In this document: positions 17,044-25,789 of the stretch, in pieces
How the letters are laid out: every line of letters starts with the position of its first letter
Position numbering within the stretch: position 1 is the stretch's first letter
Source: Salinibacter pepae
GTDB lineage: Bacteria; Bacteroidota; Rhodothermia; Rhodothermales; Salinibacteraceae
Direction of reading: 5' to 3'
Assembly (NCBI RefSeq): GCF_947077775.1
Contig: NZ_CAMTTE010000001.1
Coordinates: forward strand, 2,136,501-2,200,500
DNA length: 64,000 bases
Translations under genes and position numbers: made by a program
Notes under the pieces: generated by a model
The model's database searches: none
Told to the model about the DNA's origin: nothing
The model's input: the letters and a program-made list of their open reading frames with translations, nothing else

Positions 17044-17413
17044 CGGTCGCCACGACGAAGTCAGTGAACATGCCGCCGACGTCGACCCCCACCCCAGAAG
17101 GGCCGTCTGTATCGGAGGCGCCGGAAGCAGGCATCGGGGATGCAGGAATGATGCGGTGGCGTGGGGATGCTCAAAAGACGGAGGGCCCCGACACAATCAC
17201 CCGCCGTGCGCCGCCGAGCTTGTGGCTGCGCCTGTGGAATTCCCTGCGTGCCGGGGCGCTCGACCTTCGCCTCAAAGAAACCACACGGGGTAGTGACAAT
17301 TGTTGTCACCACGTAGTGACAATAGTAGTGACAATAGGAGCGACCGGTCGTCTTTCCCCCTCAATTCTCCCCCTCCCATGAAGTCGTTTGAAGAGAGGGG
17401 CCTTCCTGCCCTA
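17044..17413. repeat. Copy C of the hyuA-fic junction repeat
   Basis: Direct repeat of 11057-11420 with scattered substitutions and a ~6-base length difference in the fic leader. It keeps 5' hyuA codons (minus strand), the operator (palindrome 17293-17309; half-sites 17316 and 17328, 12 bases apart) and a fic start at 17378 that runs only about 12 codons (MKSFEERGLPAL) before homology ends. The second half-site here is GTGACAA rather than the GTAACAA of copy A. Confidence 0.9.
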
Positions 17414-19179
17414 CAGTCCCAGGTCCACCAGGCCACTGGCGTGCAGAGCTCTTCCGGCCAGGCACGTGCGTCTGCACATGCGTTTTGGAGGGGCCCGCCA
17501 GCGTGAGACGAAGCTGCCAGCATGAGACGCGTTTTTGGTGGCGCTGCCTCACCACTGGCGACGAGCCCCAAATGGCAGCCAGCGCAGCGACTGCGGCCTG
17601 ATATGCGGTGCCTGAGAGGCATGACCGTAGGGCCAAGAGCCTTTCTGGCGGGTGGAACCGCGGCACAGAAAGCGAGATGATAAGCCGCCGGCCTGACGTC
17701 CTAGGCCTGGCCGGTTCTGTGGCCGTCGCAGGCCAGAGGGATAGGAGGAGCCCGGAGGCCCGGCGAGCCCAGCTGAGGCTTGTGGCACAGTGCCGAGTGC
17801 AGTCCGGTAGGGGCTGGACAAACGCAAGAACGGCCCGTCTTGGACGTGGCCCCGGGAAGACGTCTTGGCTCTCGGCGGGAGAAAAGAAGAGATCAGAAGC
17901 GCCAATGTACCTGTTGTCCAAACTGCGGCTGCGCCCCAGACGATTGCCGGCGCAGACAGCACACTAGAGGTCCAAAACATGCGGGGAGGGTGAGGGTGCA
18001 GTTCAAATCGAATAGCGCTCAGGCCGGGCGGGATTGGAAGCGGCCGCCAGGTGGGATACCACCAGAAGAGATACCACCAGGTGGACTGATACCAGAAAGG
18101 ATGTCATCAGGAGGGATATCCTGCGTTCTCGCTCGCCTGCGACGATTACTGTCTCACGTGTACTGCCTCACGCATGCGGCGGCTCTGCTGCGCTAACCAT
18201 GCAGGGTGATCGTGCAAGGTAAGCATGCAAGGTGAGCCTATAAGGTGAGCCTACAAGGTGATTACCTGTGAGTCGCTGCGTCTTGACCAGCGCGGTTGCC
18301 GCTCGCCGTTTCCAGCCGGCCCTGATTTTCGGCGCGTGCGGTGGGCTGGGGTGCCCTGCTGCCAGGGCAGCTCCGTCAAGAAAGCCGAAACGAGCTTGCT
18401 CCGACGGCCGCGTGCCATGGCAGACGGGCAGGAAGAGGAAAGCAGCGCCGCCTGCCGTGACCGACGGCCTCTGTGACTGACGGCCTCTATGGCCCCTGGC
18501 CCTGCCCCAATCGGTCGGGACCGGCTGGTAAGGTTTGGAGCATCCGGCGATGCGCTGCTTTCTGCGGGCCCAGTATGCCAAAAAGGCAACCTTAATATGC
18601 CACGAGAGGGCGACTCCAGCATTGGAAGCCCTTTGACCTGCAGGTAGTACAAAAACAACTAGTCTCCACGCCTCGCAACTTCAAGACAGGGATGCCGCAG
18701 GCCCGGCAGCCGTGACGAAACTTTCCATCTTTAGGAAGAGCCGGCATGGGTCCCTCCAGATCACCGCATGGTGGCCCGTGTGATCCTTCCGCGTAGGCCA
18801 GGTTTTGAGACCTCCCCACGAGGAGGAAGCTTCGAGGGGAGCGGTCAGAGCTTCGACAGCCAGAGCTTCGGTAGTTGGAGCTTCTGGAAGTAGTGCAGAT
18901 TACCTGCATCGGCCGCGTCGCCTTGACCCACTGCCCGTGGCCTGTTTGACAACTCAAGAGATCCGCGGGTGAGATTTGCGCCTACCCGAACATGGATTCG
19001 ACCCATCGGGGTCTCTGCGCGGACACCTGCGAGGAATGGTCTGCTGGCAGTCGGTATCTGAACACGAGCGAGTCCTTTTAGCGGAGAGCTGGCCGTCCGG
19101 TCGACAAGTTTCTCGGCCGAGAGCCTTCGCTCGACAGGGAACCGACTGCCTAACAGGCACGCCCCCTGGCCCCAACGCC
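17414..19179. other. Long non-coding accessory stretch
   Basis: About 1.77 kb with no convincing gene: open frames overlap on both strands and are Arg/Ser/Pro-rich. It contains two blocks of degenerate tandem repeats (around 18040-18120 and 18199-18265). It may be decayed insertion-element or gene DNA; nothing in it was recognised. Confidence 0.5.
18199..18265. repeat. Degenerate ~16-bp tandem repeats
   Basis: Four or five head-to-tail units built on gcaaggt(g/a)agcct/atgca, drifting in sequence. An upstream block at 18040-18120 repeats gataccaccag-like units of ~15 bp. Too short and spacer-free for CRISPR. Confidence 0.6.
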
Positions 19180-19977
19180 TCACTCGCCGTTTCTGAGGGG
19201 GAGCGGAGCACCGCCGCCCCGCCGGATGACCAGTTTGATGCCGTTGCCGTTCATCTCGGCGCTCACCGGCATGTTCGTCTGCAGGCTGTTCCCGCTCCCA
19301 TTCTGCAGGACGTTCATGTCCAGCCCCTCGGTGGCGGTTTCCATCAAAAACCGGTTCTCACTGCCGGTCTGTAGCAGGTTCATTGCATTGCCGGAGCCGT
19401 TCAGGCGGATGCCCGCCGCGTTGTTGCTGCCGAACTGCGTGATGCTCGTCTGATTCTCGCTACCGCTGTGGACGGCCACCGCTCGGTTTCCCTGTCCTGG
19501 ACCACTCGGACTGAACGTGCGGACGGCTCCAAAGACATTGGTTGCGGAGAGGTCCTCCTGCAGGCCGCCGTCGAAGACAGTGGGGACCACCCTGTCGTCG
19601 CCCTGTGTAATTACAATCTCGTTGTCGTTGCCCAGTTGGGACGCGGAGGCCTCGTTGCCGGTGCCAACCTGACGGATCCGGGCGTCGTTGCCGCTGCCAT
19701 CCTGGAAGATGGCGGCGCTGTTGCCGTCGGTCGGCGTCAGGCCGGGCGCGCCCGCCGGAATTAGATCGGTCACGTCGCCGACGGCGTCTCCGACCTGCAC
19801 GACGAGCACCTCTGACTGGGAGGCGCCCTTGACGTCGGGCGTGGTCTCCGCCCCGACCTGTTCCTCCACCTGGGCCGCCGCCGGACCCGCGGCCAGCACC
19901 CCAAGAGTCAACAGCAGGGTCGTGAGGAGCATGATCCCGGAACGAAGCGGATCGAAGGAGGGGCGGTGCCGACGCAT
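19180..19977 (-). CDS. Curlin-repeat protein (curli subunit-like)
   Basis: 265 residues with an N-terminal signal peptide (SGIMLLTTLLLTLGVLAAGP, cleavage after AAAQ). From about residue 85 it carries curlin-type repeats of the Sx(5)QxGxxNxA form, e.g. AAIFQDGSGNDARIRQVGTG and SGSENQTSITQFGSNNAAGI, ending in a non-repeat tail. The ~45 residues after the signal peptide lack repeats and contain VVQVGDAVGDVTDLI. It shares this layout with the protein at 23890-24720, so the two are paralogues, probably minor or capping subunits secreted through the CsgG channel. Its own promoter is likely: the next upstream gene is a pseudogene. Confidence 0.85.
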   Translation of the reverse strand: MRRHRPSFDPLRSGIMLLTTLLLTLGVLAAGPAAAQVEEQVGAETTPDVKGASQSEVLVVQVGDAVGDVTDLIPAGAPGLTPTDGNSAAIFQDGSGNDARIRQVGTGNEASASQLGNDNEIVITQGDDRVVPTVFDGGLQEDLSATNVFGAVRTFSPSGPGQGNRAVAVHSGSENQTSITQFGSNNAAGIRLNGSGNAMNLLQTGSENRFLMETATEGLDMNVLQNGSGNSLQTNMPVSAEMNGNGIKLVIRRGGGAPLPLRNGE

Positions 19978-20048
19978 GATGTCAGAAGGGGATGATGAGA
20001 ATGTGTGCGCGTCTACCGCCGACGAAGGCGACGGTTAGGGGCTGGTCG

Positions 20049-20246
20049 TTACTCCTGGGTGATCGTCGCGGTGTTGCCGGAGCCGTTTTGGGTAGTTAAT
20101 CGGGCGATGCGGGCGTCGTCGTTGTCGCCGTACTGGGCGATGGAGGTATCACTGTTCTAGCCTGCCGCGACGCCGACGGAAAGCAGGAAAGACAAGGTGG
20201 CCATCAGGGCCTGCAGGACAATCGAGACCGACAGAGAAAAGAACAT
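20049..20246 (-). pseudogene. Miniature curlin gene with an in-frame TAG
   Basis: ATG 20246 opens a signal-peptide-like start (MFFSLSVSIVLQALMATLSF...) that meets TAG at 20157-20159 (codon 30). The same frame then continues for 35 codons with curlin repeats (SDTSIAQYGDNDDARIARL; NGSGNTATITQE) to a stop at 20049. Frame agreement across the stop shows one short gene broken by a nonsense change, unless amber is read through. It lies between a curlin gene and tRNA-Asn. Confidence 0.7.
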
Positions 20247-20295
20247 GGCGTCTGGTCAGTTGTGAGCCGGATTTGAGAAAGACCCTTTTCAACAG

Positions 20296-20367
20296 CTGTG
20301 AGGGGCGGACTCGAACCGCCAGCGATCTGGTTAACAGCCAGACATTCTGCCGTTGAATTACCCCACA
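20296..20367 (-). tRNA. tRNA-Asn (GTT)
   Basis: 72 nt, full cloverleaf on the minus strand: acceptor TGTGGGG/CCTCACA (one G-T), D stem ATTC/GAAT, anticodon stem TCTGG/CCAGA closing loop CTGTTAA with anticodon GTT, five-base variable loop, T arm GGCGG-TTCGAGT-CCGCC. Discriminator G; CCA is not encoded. It lies between curlin genes and is an authentic elongator tRNA by structure. Confidence 0.93.
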
Positions 20368-20421
20368 GGGTTGCACCAGGGGCGTGGGCCCCGGTGCTGA
20401 TATCGTAGAAGTGAAGTCGAG

Positions 20422-21492
20422 TTACTGCTGGGTGACGGTAGTCGTGCTCGCGCCGTTCTGATCGACGTTCGCGATATCGCCACTCCCGAACTGGTCAATG
20501 TCGGCGAAGGCACCGCCAGCCTGCTCCACTCTCGACAGGTTGTTGTTCCCCAACTGGTCGAGGAGAAGCTCAGCGCCCTCTCCCTGCAAAGTTACATCGC
20601 GGGTGCTTCCGAAGCCCTGAAGCTCGTTGCCGTTACCATCCTGGACGATGTTGGCCATGGCGTTGTCGCCCTGATCGAGACGGACAACGTTGCTGTTGCC
20701 ATCCTGGTCAGCGGTGAGTGAAGCGCCGTCCTCCTGGTCGACAGCACGGGCTCCATTCCGGCCAATTACTTTATTCGCGTTACCGTCCTGGTCAACGTCA
20801 GCCGTGGCAGGACCGTACTCGTCACGAGCACCTCCATTCTGATCCAAGCGCGCGATGTTGTTTCGGCCATTCTGGTAAAGGTCGGCAACTGCCCCATTTC
20901 CAGGAGAGCCGCCCGTTTGCGTGAGTACACCAATGTTTCCACGTCCATTCTGGGTCGCATCCGCATCCATACTGAAGGTACCAGTCTGGCTCACGGTAGC
21001 TCGGTTGTCCGCCCCTGTCTGGTTGACATCAGCATCGGAACCAGTTGTGCTCTGCTGGGTCACGTCAGCGCTATTCAAAACACCATCAGCGCCTCCCACA
21101 TTGGTCTGATTGACCACAGCATCGACGCTAGCGACATCAAGCTGATCGACCTCCGCGAAGTTGTTGCCTGCCTGCGTCACATCTGCGTCAGCGTCAAGGT
21201 TTCTCGACAGCGACTGCGTGACAGTCGCCTCAGTCCCACCCAGGGTTTGTGTTACAGTGGCAGTGGCAACCCCGTCGCCTGCAGTCTGACCAATAGTAGC
21301 GCTGTTGCTACCGCCGGACTGCATCACGGTAGCGTCGATGTCAGCGCTACCATTGTTGGTCTGCGTAACGTCTGCAGTGCTGTTATCTCCATCTTGCGTG
21401 ACATCAGACTCACTCTGCTGTGCGAACGCCATCCCCGCCGAAAAGACGAGGGTGAGCGCAAAGGTGGTCGTGATCTTAGCAAAGTATCTCAT
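20422..21492 (-). CDS. Large curlin-repeat protein (major curli subunit candidate)
   Basis: 356 residues from ATG 21492, which gives a clean signal peptide (MRYFAKITTTFALTLVFSAG, cleavage after AFAQ); a longer in-frame start would only add a basic leader. The mature chain is almost entirely repeats of the VTQxGxxNxA type (DVTQDGDNSTADVTQTNNGS; RNNIARLDQNGG; NVDQNGASTTTVTQQ), about 15 units, rich in Asn, Gln, Gly, Asp and low in hydrophobics, as for CsgA-like amyloid subunits. A C-terminal TTTVTQQ end matches the terminal-repeat style of curlins. The signal peptide closely resembles that of the protein at 24926, suggesting duplication. Confidence 0.88.
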   Translation of the reverse strand: MRYFAKITTTFALTLVFSAGMAFAQQSESDVTQDGDNSTADVTQTNNGSADIDATVMQSGGSNSATIGQTAGDGVATATVTQTLGGTEATVTQSLSRNLDADADVTQAGNNFAEVDQLDVASVDAVVNQTNVGGADGVLNSADVTQQSTTGSDADVNQTGADNRATVSQTGTFSMDADATQNGRGNIGVLTQTGGSPGNGAVADLYQNGRNNIARLDQNGGARDEYGPATADVDQDGNANKVIGRNGARAVDQEDGASLTADQDGNSNVVRLDQGDNAMANIVQDGNGNELQGFGSTRDVTLQGEGAELLLDQLGNNNLSRVEQAGGAFADIDQFGSGDIANVDQNGASTTTVTQQ

Positions 21493-22512
21493 GGATCGAG
21501 AAAAATTAGTTTTAGGAAGACAAATTTGGGAGCACGCCCGGAGGATCCGGCGGATCGTCCCGATTCTTCGCTCACCCAACTAAGGGGCGGGCCGTTTTCC
21601 CAGCTTCGTACGCAAGTCACAAGCACCCTGCGTTTCTGGAAGAACAAATCCGATAAAAAGAGACCGTGAGTACTAAATATCAGGCTCACGGACAGTCATC
21701 TTGAAGATGATCAATGGGGGGCGACAAAAATCCCGGTTTGGGGCCCTTGAAGGCGGATTTTGGGGTGCAGAGACCGCCAACGAGTCCTTCACTGAGAAGG
21801 GAATTGCGGCCGCTGTGAGCGAATTTCGTCGGATCCCCTGTTTGATATCTAAATCCGCTGGAGCACCAATTTGACAAGTAGATTTTCCATCGGATCGTGT
21901 ATGTGAGGCTGGGCAAGGGGCGGTTCAGACTGCAGTAGGAGACTGGTTTAAGAGCCCGGAAGATTACATGCTCCAGAAGAACATACCTCATCCGTCGCTC
22001 TACCCCTAGATGCCTGTGTTGCCTGTAGTGCTCTCGATTCGGTACGGATGTGCTCTACCGACCACTGACCGTTCGTAGAGAGGACTCGGAGGCAGGCACA
22101 CGCGCTCCGACAGCACCATTTGCTCTGGACCCTCCTCGAGGAGCTGATCCAGACGAATTCGGGGGATCGTCATCGGTCGCCGGGCGGGCGATAGTGGCAC
22201 CACTCTGTTCGAGACGGAAGGACCCGTTGCGGAACGATCGGGCGGAGCCTGTGCAACACTAGGGTTTGCCGGGGGGCTCCACGCTGTCCGGATCCTTGCA
22301 GCGGGGCCCCAGAGTCGACCCGGCGACGGTTGGGCTACTCGGCTTCCCGAGACGGTACGAAAGATGTGGTTCGGGTACTGTGGAGCGACGATGAGAGGCC
22401 CCGACGAAGCGACGGTGGACCGACGGGGACGGTTCAAGAGGCCCCTATTCGAGAAGCGGCCAGAGAGGAGGCGTGCCGGGCTTGCGGCACGAGACCCGAG
22501 ACAAAGAGATTA
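21493..22512. other. Intergenic stretch between curlin and lipoprotein genes
   Basis: About 1 kb with no supportable gene. The first 90 bases would hold the promoter of the downstream curlin gene. Short frames on either strand are low-complexity and family-less. Confidence 0.5.
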
Positions 22513-22534
22513 GGCCCACGTCATCGGGTGGGCC
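22513..22534 (-). terminator. Hairpin downstream of the lipoprotein gene
   Basis: GGCCCAC/GTGGGCC inverted repeat with a short loop, followed by a T run on the plus strand (ATTTTT) and a weaker taatctcttt on the minus strand. Positioned about 70 bases past the stop of the minus-strand gene at 22602, so it probably ends that transcript. Confidence 0.55.
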
Positions 22535-22601
22535 ATTTTTGGGGTTGGGGGTGGGCCACTGGAAAGACGTGTACGGGCGTGGTCGGTGCGCCGGCGATCC
22601 G

Positions 22602-23279
22602 TCAATTCGAGCCGCTGGGTTCGATGAAGGTGTCCGAGACCTCCACCGACTGCGCGTCCGACCGAACATACTTCCGGAAGCCGCCGAGCTCGGCCTCCCC
22701 CTCCGCGAGGCTATCGCGCGCCGCCTCGAACCGGAACGTGCCGTCGTCGGCCGTCTCGATCTCGAAGAACACCTTGTAGCGGCCGATCGGCCCCTCCCCC
22801 ACGTTTTCCGCCCGGTACTCCACGTCGACGAAGATGCTGTCGGCCCCGGTGCTGTCGCGGTTGATGGGGTCGTTGAACCAGTTCGTGACCTGGGCGGACA
22901 GGGAGTCGGCCTCGGTGCCGTTCTCCGGCTCGAGGAGGATGGAGGCGTTGGTCGTCTGGCCCTCCTCCACCCGCACCGTGACCGACCGCGAGCCGAAGTC
23001 GTTCTTCGTGGCGGTCACCGTGTAGTTGCCGGTGGGGATGTTGTCGAGGGAGAAGGTGCCGTCCTCGCCGGTGAGGACCGACTGGGTGGGCGGACCGGTG
23101 GTGACGTTGGCGCGGGGAATGGGGGCGTTGGTCTCGGCGGACTCAACGGTTCCGGTCAGCGTGCCGCGGGTCTCGGGGCCGACGGTCTCGTCGTCGCAGC
23201 CCACCAGGGCGCCAGCCACGAGAAGCAGGGCAGCAAGCAGGAAAGACCGTCCAGATACTCGAACATTTGGGAGCCACAT
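22602..23279 (-). CDS. Lipoprotein with carboxypeptidase-regulatory-like domain
   Basis: 225-residue predicted lipoprotein: basic start, hydrophobic FLLAALLLVAGALVGC with a lipobox and Cys28. A carboxypeptidase-regulatory-like (Ig-like) domain follows at about residues 38-115 (GTLTGTVESAETNAPIPRAN...GEDGTFSLDNIPTGNYTVTA), then a beta-rich C-terminal half (VFFEIETADDGTFRFEAARD) resembling FxLYD-type sandwich domains. It lies within the curli locus on the same strand. It may be an outer-membrane anchor or accessory factor for the fibres, but this is context only. Confidence 0.82.
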   Translation of the reverse strand: MWLPNVRVSGRSFLLAALLLVAGALVGCDDETVGPETRGTLTGTVESAETNAPIPRANVTTGPPTQSVLTGEDGTFSLDNIPTGNYTVTATKNDFGSRSVTVRVEEGQTTNASILLEPENGTEADSLSAQVTNWFNDPINRDSTGADSIFVDVEYRAENVGEGPIGRYKVFFEIETADDGTFRFEAARDSLAEGEAELGGFRKYVRSDAQSVEVSDTFIEPSGSN

Positions 23280-23411
23280 GCAGCAGAACGGAGGGGCCTT
23301 GGTGAAGAGAAGAGCAGCTCAGCGACGTGTCCCGGGGCGGATTACGTCCGCAGGGGGTACTGCCTAGCGCAAGACGTGTGCCGAGTCGCCCGCAGGACCG
23401 GCGGGCGCGGA

Positions 23412-23828
23412 CTACGGAATTGTGCGCCGGACGCGGACGCTGTCGATTAGCGTTTCGGCCCGGCGCACGCGGAGGTGTAGGGTGAGGGTGTCACCGGACT
23501 GGACGTTAACCTGGGTCGTCGAGAGGGTGTCGGCCTGGCCGGGGCCCGTTGCGAAGGCGCCGGACTGGGTAGTCTGCGTGGTGCCGGCCGTGCCGCTGCG
23601 GCGGAGGGCCAGTTCGTAGCGCAGCGTGTCAGCCGGCACGTCCGCGTTCACGAACACGCTCTGCACGCGCATCTGGTTGCCGATGCGCTCGGTGTGGATC
23701 TGGGCGCCGGTGCTGTCGTCCGGTGTGGTCGCGCCTTCACCTGAGGAATCCGCCGTGAAGCTGAGTCCACACAGGAGGATGAGCGTGAGGACTTCCAAGG
23801 GGCCTCCGGCTGAAGGTGCGCTGTGCAC
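23412..23828 (-). CDS. csgH: CsgC/CsgH-like curli assembly protein
   Basis: Periplasmic Ig-like protein; in the CsgC/CsgH family these hold curlins soluble and block premature amyloid formation. After a hydrophobic segment (LTLILLCGLSFT), the domain reads QMRVQSVFVNADVPADTLRY, 'YELALRRSGTAGTTQTTQSGAF', then alternating strands ending RVRRAETLIDSVRVRR; the 'YELxxRxSGxxGxxxxxQSGxF' pattern is that of CsgH. The start is uncertain: GTG 23828 is used here; TTG 23798, preceded at close range by GGAGG, is a good alternative. The long in-frame extension to 23948 overlaps the neighbouring curlin gene and is unlikely. Confidence 0.7.
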   Translation of the reverse strand: MHSAPSAGGPLEVLTLILLCGLSFTADSSGEGATTPDDSTGAQIHTERIGNQMRVQSVFVNADVPADTLRYELALRRSGTAGTTQTTQSGAFATGPGQADTLSTTQVNVQSGDTLTLHLRVRRAETLIDSVRVRRTIP

Positions 23829-23889
23829 GTCTCGACGGGCTGGACTGGAGATGGGGGGGAGGAGAACGCTGCGAGCGTGTGCCCTAATT

Positions 23890-24720
23890 TCAAGAGCCGA
23901 GGTCAGCGGGAAGGGGTGTGCCTCGGAGAACGACCATCTCGATGCCATTCCCGTTCATCTGCACGTCGACGGGGATGTTCGTCTCCAGGCTGTTGCCGTT
24001 TCCATTCTGAACGACATTCGTGCGGAGGGACAGGCCTTCCGGATCGAGGTCCTGTGTGTCCATCAGGAAACGGTTCGCGTCCCCATTCTGGATCAGGTTC
24101 ACGGTTTGGTTCCCCACGAGGCGGATGCCGGCCGCGTTTCTCGAGCCGAGCTGCGTGATGCTCGTTCGGCTTTTACTACCGCTGTGCACGGCCACGGCCA
24201 AGTTGTCGCTCCCCGAGCCGGTGGGGCTGACGTCCTGGGCCTTATCAAATACCTCGCCAGCAGACGCGCCCTCAGAGAAGCCGTCGCTGAATGACGGATC
24301 GCCGCCGCCCTGCGTGATCACCGTCTTGTTGCGGTCGCCAACCTGCGCGGCTGAGGCCCGGTTGTTCGTGCCGACCTGCTCGATGGTCGCGGCGTTCTGG
24401 TTTCCGTCCTGAACGATGACCGCGCTGTTTCCTGCAACGTCGGGGAGACGAGGCACCGAGACCCCGAGGCCCATCGTCAAGTTCTCCACCTCCGTTCGAC
24501 TCACGCCGCCTTCGTCCTGGACCACGAAGATTTGGGACTGCGTGGCGCTCTCGACCTGTTCGGTCGTGGATTCGACCTGCTCGACCTGTGCCGGTTGGGC
24601 CTGCACTCCGACCGGGCCGAGGGCCCCTGCGCCGAGCAGGCAGACCGCCAGGCCGAGGAGGACCAGGAGGCTCGCCGACCGGCGAGTCGCCGAAGAAACG
24701 GACGGCAGAACGAAGCGCAT
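23890..24720 (-). CDS. Curlin-repeat protein (paralogue of 19180 protein)
   Basis: 276 residues from ATG 24720; upstream in-frame codons read through the tRNA-like gene and are rejected. Signal peptide hydrophobic core LLVLLGLAVCLLGAGAL, then a repeat-poor segment (QVEQVESTTEQVESATQSQ) with tandem Val-Glu-Ser/Thr units and VVQDEGGVSRTEVENLTMGL. Curlin repeats start near residue 105 (SAVIVQDGNQNAATIEQVGT; NNRASAAQVGDRNKTVITQG) and a non-repeat tail ends MNGNGIEMVVLRG, nearly matching MNGNGIKLVIRRG in the 19180 protein. A likely minor subunit (CsgB-like nucleator?), role inferred only. Confidence 0.87.
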   Translation of the reverse strand: MRFVLPSVSSATRRSASLLVLLGLAVCLLGAGALGPVGVQAQPAQVEQVESTTEQVESATQSQIFVVQDEGGVSRTEVENLTMGLGVSVPRLPDVAGNSAVIVQDGNQNAATIEQVGTNNRASAAQVGDRNKTVITQGGGDPSFSDGFSEGASAGEVFDKAQDVSPTGSGSDNLAVAVHSGSKSRTSITQLGSRNAAGIRLVGNQTVNLIQNGDANRFLMDTQDLDPEGLSLRTNVVQNGNGNSLETNIPVDVQMNGNGIEMVVLRGTPLPADLGS

Positions 24721-24786
24721 GGAGAGTAGCAACCGTGTGGAGTAGCTGATTCTCGTCTCGAAGAACAGGTGTGACTGGTCTAACTG

Positions 24787-24860
24787 CTGTGGGGGGCGGA
24801 CTCGAACCGCCGGCCTCCAGGCCGAAGGGCCCGGCGTTCTGCCGGTTGAACTACCCCACA
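24787..24860 (-). tRNA. tRNA-like gene with no normal anticodon loop
   Basis: 74 nt on the minus strand with perfect acceptor (TGTGGGG/CCCCACA), D stem (GTTC/GAAC) and T arm (GGCGG-TTCGAGT-CCGCC), nearly identical to tRNA-Asn at 20296 in these parts. The anticodon arm instead reads CCGGGCC-CTTC-GGCCTGG: a 7-bp stem (one G-T) with a four-base loop, or a 5-bp stem with an 8-base loop lacking T33. If forced to a 7-base loop the triplet would be TTC (Glu), but the fit is poor. Possibly a decayed tRNA-Asn copy or a tRNA-like RNA. Confidence 0.6.
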
Positions 24861-24925
24861 GAACAGCACTGAGGACATAGGATCCCCGAATGCTGCGGTT
24901 GAAACCCACTTCGGCTCAGTAAGGC

Positions 24926-25789
24926 TTACTCAGCCTGCTGCGTTACATTAGCAGTGTTTCCGCTACCATCGACATCGATCTGCGTGAAGTTATTTGAAGA
25001 GGACGCAGGGTCGCCGGGGAATCGCGCACCTTGTGTGACATCGACGGTGTTAGTTCCGCCGTCAATATCGACGAACGCTCGATTATTGAATGCCGTGAAG
25101 TTCCCCTGGAGCGCGTCCACAGTATTTCCACTGCCGTCAATTTCGACGTCCAAGATTTGGGGATTAAGATCGAAGCCTGAAGTTGCAGACTTCTGAAAAA
25201 ACTCCACGGTGTTGTCGCTTCCGCTAATGTCGAAGTCAGCCTTGGACTGCTGTTGTTCAGCAACAAGCTCAATTCGGTTTCTATCACCGACGATATCTGC
25301 GTACAGCTTTCCTCCCTGTTGGCTAGTCACTCCGCCATCAGGATTCCCGAGGAAGTTATCATCTCCCTCCATCCTGACGTCCAGAAAAGACTCGAATATC
25401 TTTTCGTTTCCTCCCTGGGCTACTCCCACGTAGTTACGATCGCCAATCTGATCAATTTCTGCTTCAGCTCGGAAGTCGAAAGCTCCGAAGGAGCCACCTT
25501 GGGTTGGGAGCCGGACAGTATTATTGTCCCCATCCTGCAGAACATCGGCGATGTTACCATCATCTCCCGACTGATCTACCAAGCCAAGATTACCGGATCC
25601 AAGCTGCTCAAACTGAGCGAAGTTATCGTCGCTCTGTTGATCAATTTGAGCAAAGTTATTGGCGTCGTCTGGATCTACATCACCCGGTGCCTGATCTATA
25701 AACGGTCCCTCCTGTTGCCCAAACGCCACCCCCGCCGTAAAGACGAAGGCGAGGGCAAACGTCGCGGTAATTCTGAGAAGTTGTCTCAT
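24926..25789 (-). CDS. Curlin-like repeat protein
   Basis: 287 residues from ATG 25789, giving the signal peptide MRQLLRITATFALAFVFTAG with cleavage after AFGQ; the GTG at 25906 would add an unconvincing leader. The mature chain has imperfect Asn/Gln/Asp/Gly repeats (NNFAQIDQQSDDNFAQFEQL; GSGNLGLVDQSGDDGNIADV; GSGNTANVTQQAE), many in a 'D-x-D-G-x-x-N-T-V' variant richer in acidic residues than the 20422 protein. It fits a curli subunit adapted to high salt. It lies downstream of csgE-csgF-csgG on the same strand, with a 970-bp gap between. Confidence 0.83.
   Translation of the reverse strand: MRQLLRITATFALAFVFTAGVAFGQQEGPFIDQAPGDVDPDDANNFAQIDQQSDDNFAQFEQLGSGNLGLVDQSGDDGNIADVLQDGDNNTVRLPTQGGSFGAFDFRAEAEIDQIGDRNYVGVAQGGNEKIFESFLDVRMEGDDNFLGNPDGGVTSQQGGKLYADIVGDRNRIELVAEQQQSKADFDISGSDNTVEFFQKSATSGFDLNPQILDVEIDGSGNTVDALQGNFTAFNNRAFVDIDGGTNTVDVTQGARFPGDPASSSNNFTQIDVDGSGNTANVTQQAE

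Noticed and set aside
18030-18270. Possible CRISPR-like array
   Set aside because: Units are ~15-16 bp, contiguous without spacers and degenerate; no cas genes in the window.
17414-19179. Frames of 100-190 codons as genes
   Set aside because: Overlapping on both strands, Arg/Ser/Pro-rich, no family motifs.
23828-23948. Longer start for the CsgH-like protein
   Set aside because: Would overlap the end of the neighbouring curlin gene and adds no signal-peptide-like sequence.
24721-24909. Upstream extension of the 23890 curlin
   Set aside because: Those codons read through the tRNA-like gene.
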